From an uncultured Lysobacter sp. (GTDB lineage: Bacteria; Pseudomonadota; Gammaproteobacteria; Xanthomonadales; Xanthomonadaceae), in assembly GCA_943913335.1 (NCBI GenBank), contig CALTXS010000008.1, forward strand, positions 1 through 14,667: DNA of 14,667 nucleotides, written 5' to 3'. Below the pieces are notes generated by a model that saw only the letters and a program-made list of their open reading frames with translations, searched no databases and was not told the DNA's origin. How positions within the stretch are numbered: position 1 is the stretch's first letter; every line of letters begins with the position of its first letter. The position numbers and the translations under genes were made by a program. Shown piece after piece: positions 6,778-14,667 of the stretch.

Positions 6778-7737
6778 TCAGTCCACGTAAAGCGAGGATA
6801 CCGATTCGCCGTAGGCAACGCGACGGATGGTCTCGGCCAGCAGTTCGGCCACCGACAGCTGACGAATCTTGGGACAGGCTTGAGCCTCGGGCGAGAGCTG
6901 AATGGTGTTGGTCACCACCAACTCATCGAGCGCGGAGCCGTTGAGGTTATCAATGGCGGGACCGGACAGCACCGGGTGCGTGCAGTACGCCACGACCTTT
7001 TTGGCGCCACGGTCCTTGAGAGCCTTGGCGGCAGCGCATAGCGTACCGGCCGTATCCACAATGTCATCGACCAGAACGCAGTTCTTGCCTTCGACATCAC
7101 CAATGATGTTCATGACCGTAGCGACGTTTGCCTTGGGACGACGCTTATCAATGATGGCCAGATCGGCGTCATCGAGGCGTTTGGCGATGGCACGCGCGCG
7201 CACCACACCGCCCACGTCGGGCGAGACTACGATGAGATCCTCGGTACCCAGCTGACGCCAGATATCGGCCAGCAGCACCGGCGAGGCATACACGTTATCG
7301 ACCGGGACATCAAAGAAGCCCTGGATCTGATCGGCGTGCAGGTCAACGGTTAGGACGCGATCGGTATCTACACCCGTAAACATGCGCGCCGTCACCTTGG
7401 CCGTAATCGGCACACGCGAAGAGCGCGGGCGACGATCCTGACGTGCGTAACCGAAATACGGCACCACCGCCGTTACGGACGCAGCAGAAGCGCGCTTGAG
7501 CGCATCAATCAGTACAAGGAGTTCAACCAGATTCTCGGCCGACGGTGCGTTCGTCGGTTGGATGACGAAGACCTCCTGACGGCGGACATTTTCCTGGATT
7601 TCAACTTGAACCTCACCGTCGGAGAAGCGGCCGACAAAGGCCTTACCGAGAGAGATCCCGAGTTCAGCGCAGACTTCCTGCGCGAGGGGGAGGTTGGCAT
7701 TACCGCTAAAGACCAGAATATTGCGGTCGTTTTGCAC
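6778..7737 (-). CDS. prs: ribose-phosphate pyrophosphokinase (PRPP synthetase)
   Basis: This cytosolic enzyme transfers pyrophosphate from ATP to ribose 5-phosphate to make PRPP, the precursor of purines, pyrimidines, NAD, histidine and tryptophan. The product has 319 residues (315 in E. coli). Motifs in order are [17 protein letters not shown], the ATP-binding flexible region [13 protein letters not shown], the metal-binding [18 protein letters not shown], the catalytic-loop region DKRRPKAN, and the PRPP-binding signature [14 protein letters not shown]. The start chosen is GTG 7737 because TGGAG (complement of 7744-7748) is 6 nt upstream and the product then begins [19 protein letters not shown] like relatives. 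An upstream in-frame ATG at 7812 lies inside the tRNA gene and is rejected. It follows tRNA-Gln by 32 nt with no terminator between, so it is probably co-transcribed with ispE and the tRNA. Lack of a separate promoter is inference. Confidence 0.97.
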   Translation of the reverse strand: MQNDRNILVFSGNANLPLAQEVCAELGISLGKAFVGRFSDGEVQVEIQENVRRQEVFVIQPTNAPSAENLVELLVLIDALKRASAASVTAVVPYFGYARQDRRPRSSRVPITAKVTARMFTGVDTDRVLTVDLHADQIQGFFDVPVDNVYASPVLLADIWRQLGTEDLIVVSPDVGGVVRARAIAKRLDDADLAIIDKRRPKANVATVMNIIGDVEGKNCVLVDDIVDTAGTLCAAAKALKDRGAKKVVAYCTHPVLSGPAIDNLNGSALDELVVTNTIQLSPEAQACPKIRQLSVAELLAETIRRVAYGESVSSLYVD

Positions 7738-7769
7738 GCGGAGCTCCAGGGGTCGGATTGGTGAAAAAA

Positions 7770-7845
7770 TGGCAGGGGCGGAAGGATTCGAACCTACGCA
7801 TGCCAGGATCAAAACCTGGTGCCTTAACCGCTTGGCGACGCCCCT
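7770..7845 (-). tRNA. tRNA-Gln (anticodon UUG)
   Basis: A 76-nt cloverleaf is visible. It has a perfect 7-bp acceptor stem (AGGGGCG with CGCCCCT), D arm GCCAAGCGGUUAAGGC, anticodon stem CCAGG/CCUGG with loop UUUUGAU giving anticodon UUG, T loop UUCGAAU, discriminator G73 and an encoded CCA. One irregularity is a U-U mismatch at the second pair of the T stem (GUAGG with CCUUC). It lies 10 nt after the ispE stop and 32 nt before the prs start, so it is likely cut out of a mixed mRNA-tRNA transcript by RNase P and 3' processing enzymes. The same position, between ispE and prs, is what I recall from Pseudomonas. Confidence 0.96.
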
Positions 7846-7855
7846 GCAGGGAAAC

Positions 7856-8695
7856 CTAGTTGTAGTCGGTTAGCGCTGCCAACAGCGGCGCTCGATCGGC
7901 GCTCGCTGCAAGCCAGGCATTGACGCCCGGTGGCAGAGCCTGCAGTGCCAGTTCCGCTGAGTCCCAATCCGAAAACTCGACGAACACGACGCTGCCCGTA
8001 CCGGTGAGCCTTGGTGTGCCGACGGCGCTCAAAAGCGCAAACATCTGCTCCACCGCCGAGTCTCGCCGGCGAAGGACGGGTTCAAAGGCATTGCCATGAA
8101 CTCGCCCCTCTATGAAGTCCAATATTTTGACGGGTTCTGAATCCCTCGTCAATCCCTTATCTGCAAAAAGTTGACCGGTATCGGCATGAGAGTCCGGTCT
8201 GGCCAGCAAAAACACCTTTTGTGGCAGTTCTACAGGGGTTAGGACCTCGCCCACGCCCTCGGCCCAGGCATGGGTGCCCCCAATAAAGAACGGTACGTCG
8301 GCACCCAGCTGTAAGCCCAACGCCGCTAAGCGTTCACTCGACCAGTGCAAATTCCACAGCACATTCAGACCGTGCAGCACGGTGGCCGCATCGCTGGAAC
8401 CACCGCCCATGCCACCACCCATCGGAATGCGCTTTTCGATGCCAATGTCGGCACCCAGACGGCATCCGCTTTCAGTTTGCAGCAAGCGTGCTGCACGGAC
8501 GGCTAAATCCTGTTCGGGATCCACACCGGGCAAGGCACCAACACGCACGATGGCGCCGTCATCGCGGCACTCCAAGCTAATCGTATCGCCCCAATCGAGC
8601 ACGCAGAACATGGACTGCAATGCGTGATAGCCGTCGGGGCGACGACCGGTGATTTGCAGAAACAGGTTGAGCTTGGCCGGGGCCGGCAGTTTCAC
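7856..8695 (-). CDS. ispE: 4-diphosphocytidyl-2-C-methyl-D-erythritol kinase
   Basis: IspE uses ATP to phosphorylate the 2-hydroxyl of CDP-methylerythritol in the non-mevalonate (MEP) isoprenoid pathway; it is cytosolic and essential in many bacteria. The 279-residue product is a GHMP kinase of normal length. Substrate residues K8 and N10 lie in PAPAKLNL, the glycine-rich ATP loop [14 protein letters not shown] spans 91-104, and the catalytic Asp is D133 in GADVPFF. The C-terminal GHMP domain includes TGTGSVVF. The start is GTG 8695 with TGGAG (complement of 8702-8706) 6 nt upstream. The GTG overlaps the lolB stop in a GTGA arrangement, so the two are probably translationally coupled. tRNA-Gln follows 10 nt after the TAG. 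Confidence 0.96.
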   Translation of the reverse strand: MKLPAPAKLNLFLQITGRRPDGYHALQSMFCVLDWGDTISLECRDDGAIVRVGALPGVDPEQDLAVRAARLLQTESGCRLGADIGIEKRIPMGGGMGGGSSDAATVLHGLNVLWNLHWSSERLAALGLQLGADVPFFIGGTHAWAEGVGEVLTPVELPQKVFLLARPDSHADTGQLFADKGLTRDSEPVKILDFIEGRVHGNAFEPVLRRRDSAVEQMFALLSAVGTPRLTGTGSVVFVEFSDWDSAELALQALPPGVNAWLAASADRAPLLAALTDYN

Positions 8696-9321
8696 TCGCC
8701 GCTCCAGCTGTCGATGACCAGTTTGACCTTAGTGGTTTCGCCTACCGTTGCCGTAATACGCTTGGGCAATACGGGCACACCGGTAGCGGCATCGGCGACA
8801 GTCCACTCTTCGTAACGGACTTGCCACTCGCCTTGCGTGAACTGTTGCGGCAAACCGGTTACCGGATCGCGTAGCACGGTGACGTCGGCAGGTGTAATGC
8901 CCTGCATCCAGGCTCGCAATTCATTGAGCGGGATGCGCCAGCCGCTGACTTCAAACAGCAGTTGTTCGGCATCGCTGCCGCGACGTGCGCCGCCGGACAG
9001 GCCTTCGATCACGGCACCATCGGCACCGGTATAGGTCAGACGCCAGGTCTGACGGGTGATGGGCGCGCTGATTTCGGCGACATAGCCATCGCGCAAGTTA
9101 GTCCAGTCCAGACGACCGCTGCCACTGTTGTTCGGTGCGGACACGGCAATCCGTCCGGCCATATTCCACGAAGGATGCGCGGCGAACCACGCCGCTGCAT
9201 TCTCCTGCTGCATGGCATGCGCCTGCTGCTTTTGCGTCTCGCTCATCACCGGCCCCGAAGGAATGGTGGCGCAGCTGCTGAGCATCAGTGCCAATGCACT
9301 GACGGCGATCCATGATTTCAT
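8692..9321 (-). CDS. lolB: outer-membrane lipoprotein receptor LolB
   Basis: LolB receives lipoproteins from the periplasmic carrier LolA and inserts them into the inner leaflet of the outer membrane; it is itself a lipoprotein. The 209-residue product begins with a lipoprotein signal peptide, [17 protein letters not shown], with lipobox LSSC and Cys17 as the lipidated residue. The mature part has the family features W-x-x-x-GRIAVS (about 52-61), a GSGRLDW strand, a [15 protein letters not shown] segment and the closing KLVIDSW. Sequence conservation in this family is low, but length, lipobox, fold-typical motifs and position next to ispE agree. The ATG overlaps the upstream TPR gene stop as ATGA, with GGGA 8-9 nt upstream. 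A lipobox ORF between a TPR protein and ispE is the arrangement I recall from Pseudomonas. Confidence 0.93.
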   Translation of the reverse strand: MKSWIAVSALALMLSSCATIPSGPVMSETQKQQAHAMQQENAAAWFAAHPSWNMAGRIAVSAPNNSGSGRLDWTNLRDGYVAEISAPITRQTWRLTYTGADGAVIEGLSGGARRGSDAEQLLFEVSGWRIPLNELRAWMQGITPADVTVLRDPVTGLPQQFTQGEWQVRYEEWTVADAATGVPVLPKRITATVGETTKVKLVIDSWSGE

Positions 9322-11015
9322 GCAGAGATTCCCATGAGTTGGCGCACCGCCTGCACGGCGCGGTTGGTTTTATCGGTATCGAGCTTATCCGCCTGCTCGA
9401 TGGCCTTGCGGGCGCCGTCGCGATCGCCGCTACGCCACAGCACCTCGGCCAGATGCGCAAAAATCTCGGGATCGCGTTGCAGGCGTGCAGCCCGTAGCAG
9501 TTGACGCAATGCCTCCGGCAGATCGCCCATCTTGTAGAGTACCCAACCGTAACTGTCGATAATGGCCGCATTATTCGGCTGCGCTGCACGCGCACGATTG
9601 ATCAGCTGCAACGCCTCCTGATAGCGCGTAGTGCGGTCGGCCAAGGTGTAACCCAAGGCGTTCAAGGTGTCGACGTTATTGGCATCCATCACCAGGATGC
9701 GACGGAACTCGGCGATGGCACGCTCGACTTCGTTGTTGCGTTCAAACGCCAGCGCACGCGTGTACAGCACACTGGTATCGTCCGGGAACGCAGACATCGC
9801 ACGGTTCAGCACCTCCTGCTCGCGCGCAGGATCACCGGCGCGCTGAAATAAGGTTGCCTCCAGCAGGAAGGCATCGCGACGCGTGTCGTCCGGCACCTCG
9901 GTGTTGGTCTGCAGCGCCTTGAGCATTTGCTGCCAGTCCGCCGCTCGCTTGAGCTCAAACAGCACATTGGCGGACGCCAATTGGGCCGACCACTGCTCTT
10001 CTTCGCCGGGAACACTGGCATACCAGCGTAGCGATTCTTCCCATTTTTTCAGGTATTCCGCGATCTGACCGAGCAGCAGACGCTGCTGCGGATCGGGACG
10101 GCTCGCGGTCTTCTGCAGTTCGCTGTACAACGCTTCCAGGCGCGGACGATCATCGGCCTGCGCCAGACTGTAAGCCCGCTCGGTATAGGTTTCGGCGGTC
10201 TGTTCGCCTTGCGCCAACACCCGCTCCGAATCCAGATAGTCACCGAGCAGGCGGTATTCGAGAGCCACCGAGGAGCGCAACGAGGCATTGGTCCGTGTCG
10301 CCGGTTCGACCTTGCGCAGCGTCTCACGGGCGGCGGTCTCATTGCCGGCCAGGCGATCCTGTGCGGCACGCAGCAAGGTGATGCGTGGCTCGTCAGGAAA
10401 GCGACGCAGCATCTGGGCAATCGCGGCATCTATCAGCGAGGTCTCATCCAAGGCTTGCGCCAAGCCACCGACCGCCAACCAGGCGCCGATACGATTGGGC
10501 ACGGCATTGGATTCAATCAGTTGGCGCAGAACCCGCTTGGCCTGTTGCTCATCGCGCGTTGCGGTGGCCAGTGTCGCCATCGCCAGTTTGCCGACACGAT
10601 CATCGTCCTTGGACAGCATGCTCGCCAGTTCGCGGACGGCATCGGCATCACGGCCCTCGCGCAGTGCGACCGCGGCGCGTGCGCCCTGCAGATCATCGGG
10701 GTCGACGGGATTGCGCTGCCAGATCGCCAAGGCCTGCTTGGCCGCCGCATCGTTCTGGGTTAATAAGGCCAGCCGGAAGGCATTCTGGGCCACGTGTGCA
10801 TCGCCGGTGCGCCGGGCTGCATGCAGATACTGTTTGCCGGCGGTGACCAGATCGCCTTCGGACAGGGCAAATTCGGCCACCATCACCGGTTCCAGACTGA
10901 GACGCACCGGATCCGCCGCAGGGTTCAAAGCGGGCGCCGCCACGGCCCCACCGGCCCAACACGCCAGAACCAGAGCCGCGTTGCGCCATGCCGGCTGTGC
11001 CTTGTGCTCAGTCAT
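9318..11015 (-). CDS. secreted tetratricopeptide-repeat protein
   Basis: The 565-residue product has an N-terminal export signal (hydrophobic core at about 13-26, likely cleavage in AVA|AP near 26-27). A VLAC at 16-19 could instead act as a poor lipobox, so a lipoprotein form cannot be excluded. The rest is alpha-helical solenoid. TPR units are clearest in the C-terminal part, where consecutive units include LYTRALAFERNNEVERAIAE, LNALGYTLADRTTRYQEALQ and IDSYGWVLYKMGDLPEALRQ, followed by DPEIFAHLAEVLWRSGDRDGAR, a conserved block in this family. Earlier units (about 45-400) are more degenerate. It is first in the unit with lolB, which it overlaps by 4 nt, and diverges from hemA. The position matches the TPR gene next to lolB in Pseudomonas (recalled as PA4667). 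A role in assembling or organising envelope proteins is plausible from context but not shown. Confidence 0.9.
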   Translation of the reverse strand: MTEHKAQPAWRNAALVLACWAGGAVAAPALNPAADPVRLSLEPVMVAEFALSEGDLVTAGKQYLHAARRTGDAHVAQNAFRLALLTQNDAAAKQALAIWQRNPVDPDDLQGARAAVALREGRDADAVRELASMLSKDDDRVGKLAMATLATATRDEQQAKRVLRQLIESNAVPNRIGAWLAVGGLAQALDETSLIDAAIAQMLRRFPDEPRITLLRAAQDRLAGNETAARETLRKVEPATRTNASLRSSVALEYRLLGDYLDSERVLAQGEQTAETYTERAYSLAQADDRPRLEALYSELQKTASRPDPQQRLLLGQIAEYLKKWEESLRWYASVPGEEEQWSAQLASANVLFELKRAADWQQMLKALQTNTEVPDDTRRDAFLLEATLFQRAGDPAREQEVLNRAMSAFPDDTSVLYTRALAFERNNEVERAIAEFRRILVMDANNVDTLNALGYTLADRTTRYQEALQLINRARAAQPNNAAIIDSYGWVLYKMGDLPEALRQLLRAARLQRDPEIFAHLAEVLWRSGDRDGARKAIEQADKLDTDKTNRAVQAVRQLMGISA

Positions 11016-11053
11016 GAATCATTCTCATTTGCGGCCTTAAAAATGGCATCCAT

Positions 11054-11059
11054 TACAAT
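11054..11059 (+). promoter_or_regulatory. possible hemA promoter (-10 element)
   Basis: TACAAT matches five of six consensus positions and would give a transcript starting near 11066 with a leader of about 57 nt. The best upstream partner, TTGCGG at 11029-11034, is weak and 19 bp away. The 107-bp gap between hemA and the divergent TPR gene must also hold the opposite promoter, for which I see no clear consensus. Confidence 0.35.
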
Positions 11060-11122
11060 AGGCGGTTAGCCGTCCTAGCTTACCTTACGAACCTGAACGC
11101 TACATCGCTACCTAAGCCCCAA

Positions 11123-12373
11123 TTGTTTGTGCTCGGCCTGAATCATCAGACCGCGCCAATCACCTTGCGCGAGCGTGTTGCCTTTGCCGATGGCGATTCG
11201 ACCGAACGGGCGCTGCGTGCCCTGCAAAGTCTGGGACAAGTGCAGGAAGTGGCCCTACTCTCCACCTGCAATCGCACCGAGGTCTATGCCGTTGCACAGG
11301 ATGATGGCGCTTCGATTGCCCAATGGTTGGCGGATTTCTCCGGCGAACCGCTGGATGCCTATCTGTATCGCCACGACGATGTGGACTCGGTCCGGCACCT
11401 GTTCCGTGTGGCCTCGGGTCTGGATTCGCTGGTGCTGGGCGAGCCGCAGATTCTCGGCCAAGTGAAAACCGCCTGGAGCCAAGGTCACCAAGCCGGTACG
11501 GTTGGCCCGCAACTTGATCGTCTGTTCCAGAATGCATTCAAGGCCGCTAAGAAAGCCCGCACCGATACGCGCATTGGCGCGAACGCGGTGTCCGTGGCTT
11601 CAATGGCTGTGCGCATGGCGCAGGAAAACTTTGCCGACCTCAGCGAGTCCACCGTGATGCTGATCGGCGCCGGTGAAACCATTGAGCTGGCCGCACGTCA
11701 CTTGCAGCAAGCCAAGGTCAAGCGCCTGCTGGTCGCCAATCGCACCTTTGCTCATGCGCAAACGCTGGCCGGTGAGTTTGGCGGTTTTGCCCTGGAATTG
11801 AGCGATCTGCCTCTGCACCTGCACGAGGCCGACGTGGTCATCAGCGCCACCGCTGCGCGCGATCCGATCCTTCATGCCGATGTGGTCCGAAATGCCCTGC
11901 AGCAACGCAAGCATCGCCCCATGATGCTGCTCGACCTGGCCGTACCGCGCGACATTGATGCGGCGGTTGCAGACCTGCGCGATGCCTTCGTCTATACCGT
12001 TGACGATCTGGAACGCTCGGTCGAAGACAATCGCCGCCTACGGCGCGATGCGGCCGCTGCTGCCGAAAACATCATTGATCTGCAGGCACAGCAGCACATG
12101 CTGGCACTGCAAGTCAGTTCGCATGCCGAGTCCATTCGCCAAGTGCGTGAGGCTGCCACTGCCGTGCGCGAAGCGGAAACTGCACGGGCCATGTCCATGC
12201 TCGCCGCCGGCCATCCGGTCGATTCGGTCATGCAGGAACTGGCCCACCGGCTCACCAACCGCCTGATGCACGGCCCGACGCGCGCCCTACGCGATGCCGC
12301 TCAACGCGACGACCAGACCACCCTGCGCGTGGTCAGCACTTTGTTTAAGGACACGAAACCGGACCATGATTAG
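11123..12373 (+). CDS. hemA: glutamyl-tRNA reductase
   Basis: GluTR reduces glutamyl-tRNA(Glu) with NADPH to glutamate-1-semialdehyde, the first committed step of C5-pathway tetrapyrrole (haem) synthesis in the cytosol. The 416-residue product starts [12 protein letters not shown]; the thioester-forming nucleophile is C49 in [25 protein letters not shown] is at 99-115, the NADPH-binding LIGAGE lies at 180-185, and the C-terminal helical dimerisation domain runs from about 310. The start is TTG 11123. The frame upstream is open but holds no ATG, GTG or TTG, and relatives begin only a couple of residues earlier. The ribosome-binding site is very weak (TAAG at best), which suggests low translation, in keeping with tight control of haem synthesis. 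Its end overlaps prfA by 8 nt; the hemA-prfA pair is common in gammaproteobacteria. Confidence 0.96.
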   Translation: MFVLGLNHQTAPITLRERVAFADGDSTERALRALQSLGQVQEVALLSTCNRTEVYAVAQDDGASIAQWLADFSGEPLDAYLYRHDDVDSVRHLFRVASGLDSLVLGEPQILGQVKTAWSQGHQAGTVGPQLDRLFQNAFKAAKKARTDTRIGANAVSVASMAVRMAQENFADLSESTVMLIGAGETIELAARHLQQAKVKRLLVANRTFAHAQTLAGEFGGFALELSDLPLHLHEADVVISATAARDPILHADVVRNALQQRKHRPMMLLDLAVPRDIDAAVADLRDAFVYTVDDLERSVEDNRRLRRDAAAAAENIIDLQAQQHMLALQVSSHAESIRQVREAATAVREAETARAMSMLAAGHPVDSVMQELAHRLTNRLMHGPTRALRDAAQRDDQTTLRVVSTLFKDTKPDHD

Positions 12374-13445
12374 CGACAATCTTCGTAACAAGCTGCTGGC
12401 CCTGGCCGAACGCCGCGAAGAGGTGGAACGCTTGCTGTCCGACCCCGCTGTCATCAACGACAACAACGAATTCCGCAAGCTCTCGCGGGAGTTCTCGCAG
12501 CTCGAACCCATCACCGACGCCCTGACCGCCGAATCGCAGGCACTTGCGGATCTGGCGACAGCCCGTGCCATGCAAAGTGATCCCGAACTCGCGGAACTCG
12601 CCGACGAAGAGATCACGGCCGCCGAACTGCGTCTGCAGGAATTAGAGCAGACGCTGCTGGCCGAACTGGTGCCCAAAGATCCGCGCGACGACGGCGATAT
12701 CTATCTCGAAGTGCGTGCGGGCACCGGCGGTGACGAGGCGGCGATCTTTGCCGGCGACCTGTTCCGCATGTATCAGCGCTACGCCGAACGCCAAGGCTGG
12801 CGCGTCACCATTGAATCGGCCAACGATGGCGAACACGGCGGCTTCCGCGAAGTCATTGCCCTAGTCCAGGGCCAAGGTGCGTACAGCCGACTCAAATACG
12901 AGAGCGGTACGCACCGTGTCCAACGCGTGCCGGAGACCGAATCACAGGGGCGTATCCACACCTCCGCCGCGACGGTCGCGATCATTGCCGTCGAACCCGA
13001 AGGCGAACCGATCGAGATCAACTCGGCCGATCTGCGCGTCGACACCTTCCGCTCCTCGGGTGCAGGCGGACAGCACGTCAACAAGACCGACTCCGCCATC
13101 CGCATTACGCACATCCCCAGCGGCGTCGTCGTCGAATCGCAGACCGAACGCTCGCAACATGCCAACCGCGACAAGGCCATGAAACGTCTGGCCGCGACGC
13201 TGGCACAGATGCAGGCCGACAAGGCCGCCGCCGCCATCGCCGAGGACCGCAAGCTGCAAGTCGGTTCAGGTGACCGTTCGCAGCGCATTCGCACGTATAA
13301 CTATCCGCAGGGCCGCATCACGGATCATCGTGTCGAAGGCCTCACCCTCTACGACCTGCCCGCCGTTCTGCAGGGCGATCTGAGTGGTTTAATTGACCGA
13401 CTGGCGCAGGAAGACCGCGCCCAAGCCCTCAGCGCGCTGCGCTAA
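12366..13445 (+). CDS. prfA: peptide chain release factor 1
   Basis: RF1 recognises UAA and UAG stop codons in the ribosomal A site and triggers hydrolysis of the finished peptide. The 359-residue product (360 in E. coli) has the stop-codon recognition tripeptide PET at 189-191, the PxT form that marks RF1 rather than RF2. The catalytic GGQ is at 234-236 within [17 protein letters not shown]. The N-terminal helical domain ([20 protein letters not shown]) and the acidic [10 protein letters not shown] segment are typical. The start at ATG 12366 overlaps the hemA stop by 8 nt, so translation is probably coupled; an in-frame ATG at 12294 lies well inside hemA and is not family-like. The GGQ glutamine is normally methylated by PrmC, whose gene often follows prfA, but here the next gene is a polyphosphate kinase. 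Confidence 0.97.
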   Translation: MISDNLRNKLLALAERREEVERLLSDPAVINDNNEFRKLSREFSQLEPITDALTAESQALADLATARAMQSDPELAELADEEITAAELRLQELEQTLLAELVPKDPRDDGDIYLEVRAGTGGDEAAIFAGDLFRMYQRYAERQGWRVTIESANDGEHGGFREVIALVQGQGAYSRLKYESGTHRVQRVPETESQGRIHTSAATVAIIAVEPEGEPIEINSADLRVDTFRSSGAGGQHVNKTDSAIRITHIPSGVVVESQTERSQHANRDKAMKRLAATLAQMQADKAAAAIAEDRKLQVGSGDRSQRIRTYNYPQGRITDHRVEGLTLYDLPAVLQGDLSGLIDRLAQEDRAQALSALR

Positions 13446-13462
13446 TTGCCGGAGCAAGTGCA

Positions 13463-14230
13463 ATGAAGAAGAAAGAATTCGAAAAGGCGATGGAACCCTT
13501 GAGCGTCCGTCTGGCTGAAATGGCGTATTGGGCCAAGGCCACCGGACAACGCATCGTCATTCTGTTCGAAGGCCGTGACACTGCCGGCAAGGGTGGCGCC
13601 ATCAAAACCATCGCCGACGTGCTGAATCCGCGCCAATGCAAGGTGGTCGCACTGTCCAAACCGAGCGAGGCCGAACAGGGCCAATGGTATTTTCAGCGTT
13701 ATGTGGAGCATCTGCCCACCAAGGGCGAGATCGCACTGTTTGACCGCAGCTGGTACAACCGCGCCGGTGTCGAACGCGTTATGGGATTCGCCACGCCGGA
13801 ACAGGTCGACACGTTTCTGGAGCAGACGCCGGTGTTTGAAAAGATGCTGACCGATGACGGCATTCTACTGTTCAAGTACTGGCTGTGCTGCGATCAGGAC
13901 GAGCAGGAACAGCGCTTTGCCGAGCGCTTTGACGATCCGCTCAAGCGCTACAAGCTGTCGCCAATGGATGCAGAGGCCCGCACGCGCTACGACGAATACA
14001 CCAAGGCCCGCGAGCACATGCTCAAGGCCACGCACACCAAGCATGCGCCGTGGACTCTGGTGGATTTCAACAGTCAGAAACAAGGCCGCCTGACCTTGGT
14101 TGCTGACCTGCTGGATCGCCTGCCGGAAATGAAAATCCCAAAGCCGGACTTTGAACTGACCCCGCTCAATGGCGAGCCGAGCAAAGAATCGTTCTCGGTG
14201 CTCAAACCCCTACCCGATTACGAAGGCTAA
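13463..14230 (+). CDS. polyphosphate kinase 2 family protein (class I type)
   Basis: PPK2 enzymes transfer phosphate between polyphosphate and nucleotides, mostly making ADP/ATP or GDP/GTP from polyphosphate. The 255-residue single-domain product has the Walker A segment GRDTAGKGG at 37-45 (K43 binding phosphate), the Walker B-like LFDRSWYNRAGVE from 92, and the lid region RFAERFDDPLKRYKLSPMD at 151-169. KYWL and WTLVDFNSQ are further conserved blocks. The order and spacing fit single-domain class I PPK2. It starts 17 nt after the prfA stop with GGAG (13451-13454) 8 nt before the ATG, so it is probably the third gene of the hemA operon. Preferred nucleotide cannot be read from the sequence. 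No strong terminator follows. Confidence 0.93.
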   Translation: MKKKEFEKAMEPLSVRLAEMAYWAKATGQRIVILFEGRDTAGKGGAIKTIADVLNPRQCKVVALSKPSEAEQGQWYFQRYVEHLPTKGEIALFDRSWYNRAGVERVMGFATPEQVDTFLEQTPVFEKMLTDDGILLFKYWLCCDQDEQEQRFAERFDDPLKRYKLSPMDAEARTRYDEYTKAREHMLKATHTKHAPWTLVDFNSQKQGRLTLVADLLDRLPEMKIPKPDFELTPLNGEPSKESFSVLKPLPDYEG

Positions 14231-14267
14231 GCCCACCGCCGACCGTTACGTGGCGGCATAAGGCGAA

Positions 14268-14667
14268 TTACGCGTCGGGTTTGCCTTCGAACGGAATCGA
14301 ACTGACGTTACGGCGCAGGCCATCACGCAAGGGCATGCGCAGTTCGTTGAGCACCTCGAGCGAGGCTTTACCGATGGCATCGTCGGCCATGGGCAGGTAG
14401 GCCTCGGAGATGGGTACGCGCAATTGCGCCGCCGAATAGAGCTCGGACAACTGCAGATCGTCCAGGTCACGGACCAACAGCCATTCGCCGGTTTCGGCGC
14501 GACGCACTACATGCGCCTGTTCCAGATCGCCCAGCAGATCCTGGATCAGATCGTCGGTCATGATCGGTTCGAGCTCGTGGATCCGGTCTGTGTGCAAACC
14601 GTTGCCATCGCGCGCGACCTCTTTGAGACGGGCCAGCAGGCGCAACATGGCATAGAACTCAAAGCCC
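14268..14667 (-). CDS. YihY-type (UPF0761) inner-membrane protein, C-terminal part
   Basis: The minus frame is open from the right edge to TAA at 14268-14270, giving 133 residues of a longer protein. The visible part is soluble and resembles the winged-helix-like tail found in longer YihY proteins. It contains GFEFYAMLRLLARLKEVARD, then a segment around LEPIMTDDLIQDLLGDLEQA, then RRAETGEWLLVRDLDDLQLSELY. YihY proteins were once called ribonuclease BN, but that activity belongs to another protein, and their function is still unclear. The membrane portion lies outside the window, so the assignment rests on the tail alone. It converges with the ppk2 gene, with 37 bp between the two stop codons. 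ATG 14648 is internal and is not taken as the start because the frame stays open and family-like upstream. Confidence 0.7.
   Translation of the reverse strand, partial: GFEFYAMLRLLARLKEVARDGNGLHTDRIHELEPIMTDDLIQDLLGDLEQAHVVRRAETGEWLLVRDLDDLQLSELYSAAQLRVPISEAYLPMADDAIGKASLEVLNELRMPLRDGLRRNVSSIPFEGKPDA

Noticed and set aside
7738..7812. A 25-residue N-terminal extension of PRPP synthetase
   Set aside because: It is encoded by the tRNA-Gln gene; GTG 7737 has a good Shine-Dalgarno and the normal protein start.
10288..11040. A 250-codon plus-strand frame opposite the TPR gene
   Set aside because: It is Ser/Ala/Arg-rich low-complexity antisense translation of a real gene with a signal peptide and TPR units.
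12294..12365. A 24-residue upstream extension of RF1
   Set aside because: It lies inside hemA and is unlike any RF1 N-terminus; ATG 12366 gives the normal length.
14236..14256. CCGCC-GGCGG hairpin between ppk2 and the YihY-type gene
   Set aside because: The stem is only 5 bp with an 11-nt loop and has no T tract on either strand, so I do not call it a terminator.

Overview
The window reads as chromosomal DNA of a moderately GC-rich gammaproteobacterium. The main evidence is the gene order: hemA diverges from TPR protein–lolB–ispE–tRNA-Gln–prs–rplY–pth–ychF. From memory this is the arrangement in Pseudomonas and relatives. The hemA N-terminus ([10 protein letters not shown]) and the presence of a LolB lipoprotein receptor also fit. 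A Xanthomonadales- or Nevskiales-like host is possible but not settled by the sequence. Most of the window is core housekeeping DNA; the accessory-looking part is the left quarter.

Left region (1-4123). A long minus-strand reading frame fills 1-2216 and runs off the left edge. It encodes a repeat-rich, probably beta-helical protein with a membrane segment near the visible end. Divergent to it is a MATE-family exporter gene that stops about 100 residues early. Next is a small DUF5661-like gene that is intact except for one extra A in an AAA run, which breaks the frame. A strong bidirectional terminator (4131-4156) closes this region.

Minus-strand unit 1 (6571 down to 4173): rplY (L25/CTC), pth and ychF, all concerned with translation. 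It has a perfect TATAAT promoter, a leader of about 100 nt with clear hairpins, and an end at the shared terminator. The start of pth is unusual: its best-placed Shine-Dalgarno points at an ATC codon, and the nearest normal start is TTG.

Minus-strand unit 2 (11015 down to 6778): a secreted TPR protein, lolB and ispE joined by 4-nt stop/start overlaps, then tRNA-Gln(UUG) only 10 nt after ispE, then prs from a GTG start, ending at an intrinsic terminator (6728-6764). It combines outer-membrane lipoprotein insertion, isoprenoid precursor synthesis, a tRNA and PRPP synthesis in one apparent transcript.

Plus-strand unit (11123-14230): hemA (TTG start), prfA overlapping it by 8 nt, and a class I polyphosphate kinase 2. 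The prmC/hemK gene that usually follows prfA is not here. At the right edge is the C-terminal part of a convergent YihY-type membrane protein.

No CRISPR array, insertion sequence, phage gene or recognisable novel defence system was seen. The points most worth a second look are the large left-edge protein, the pth start, the structured rplY leader and the two damaged genes at 2305-4123.
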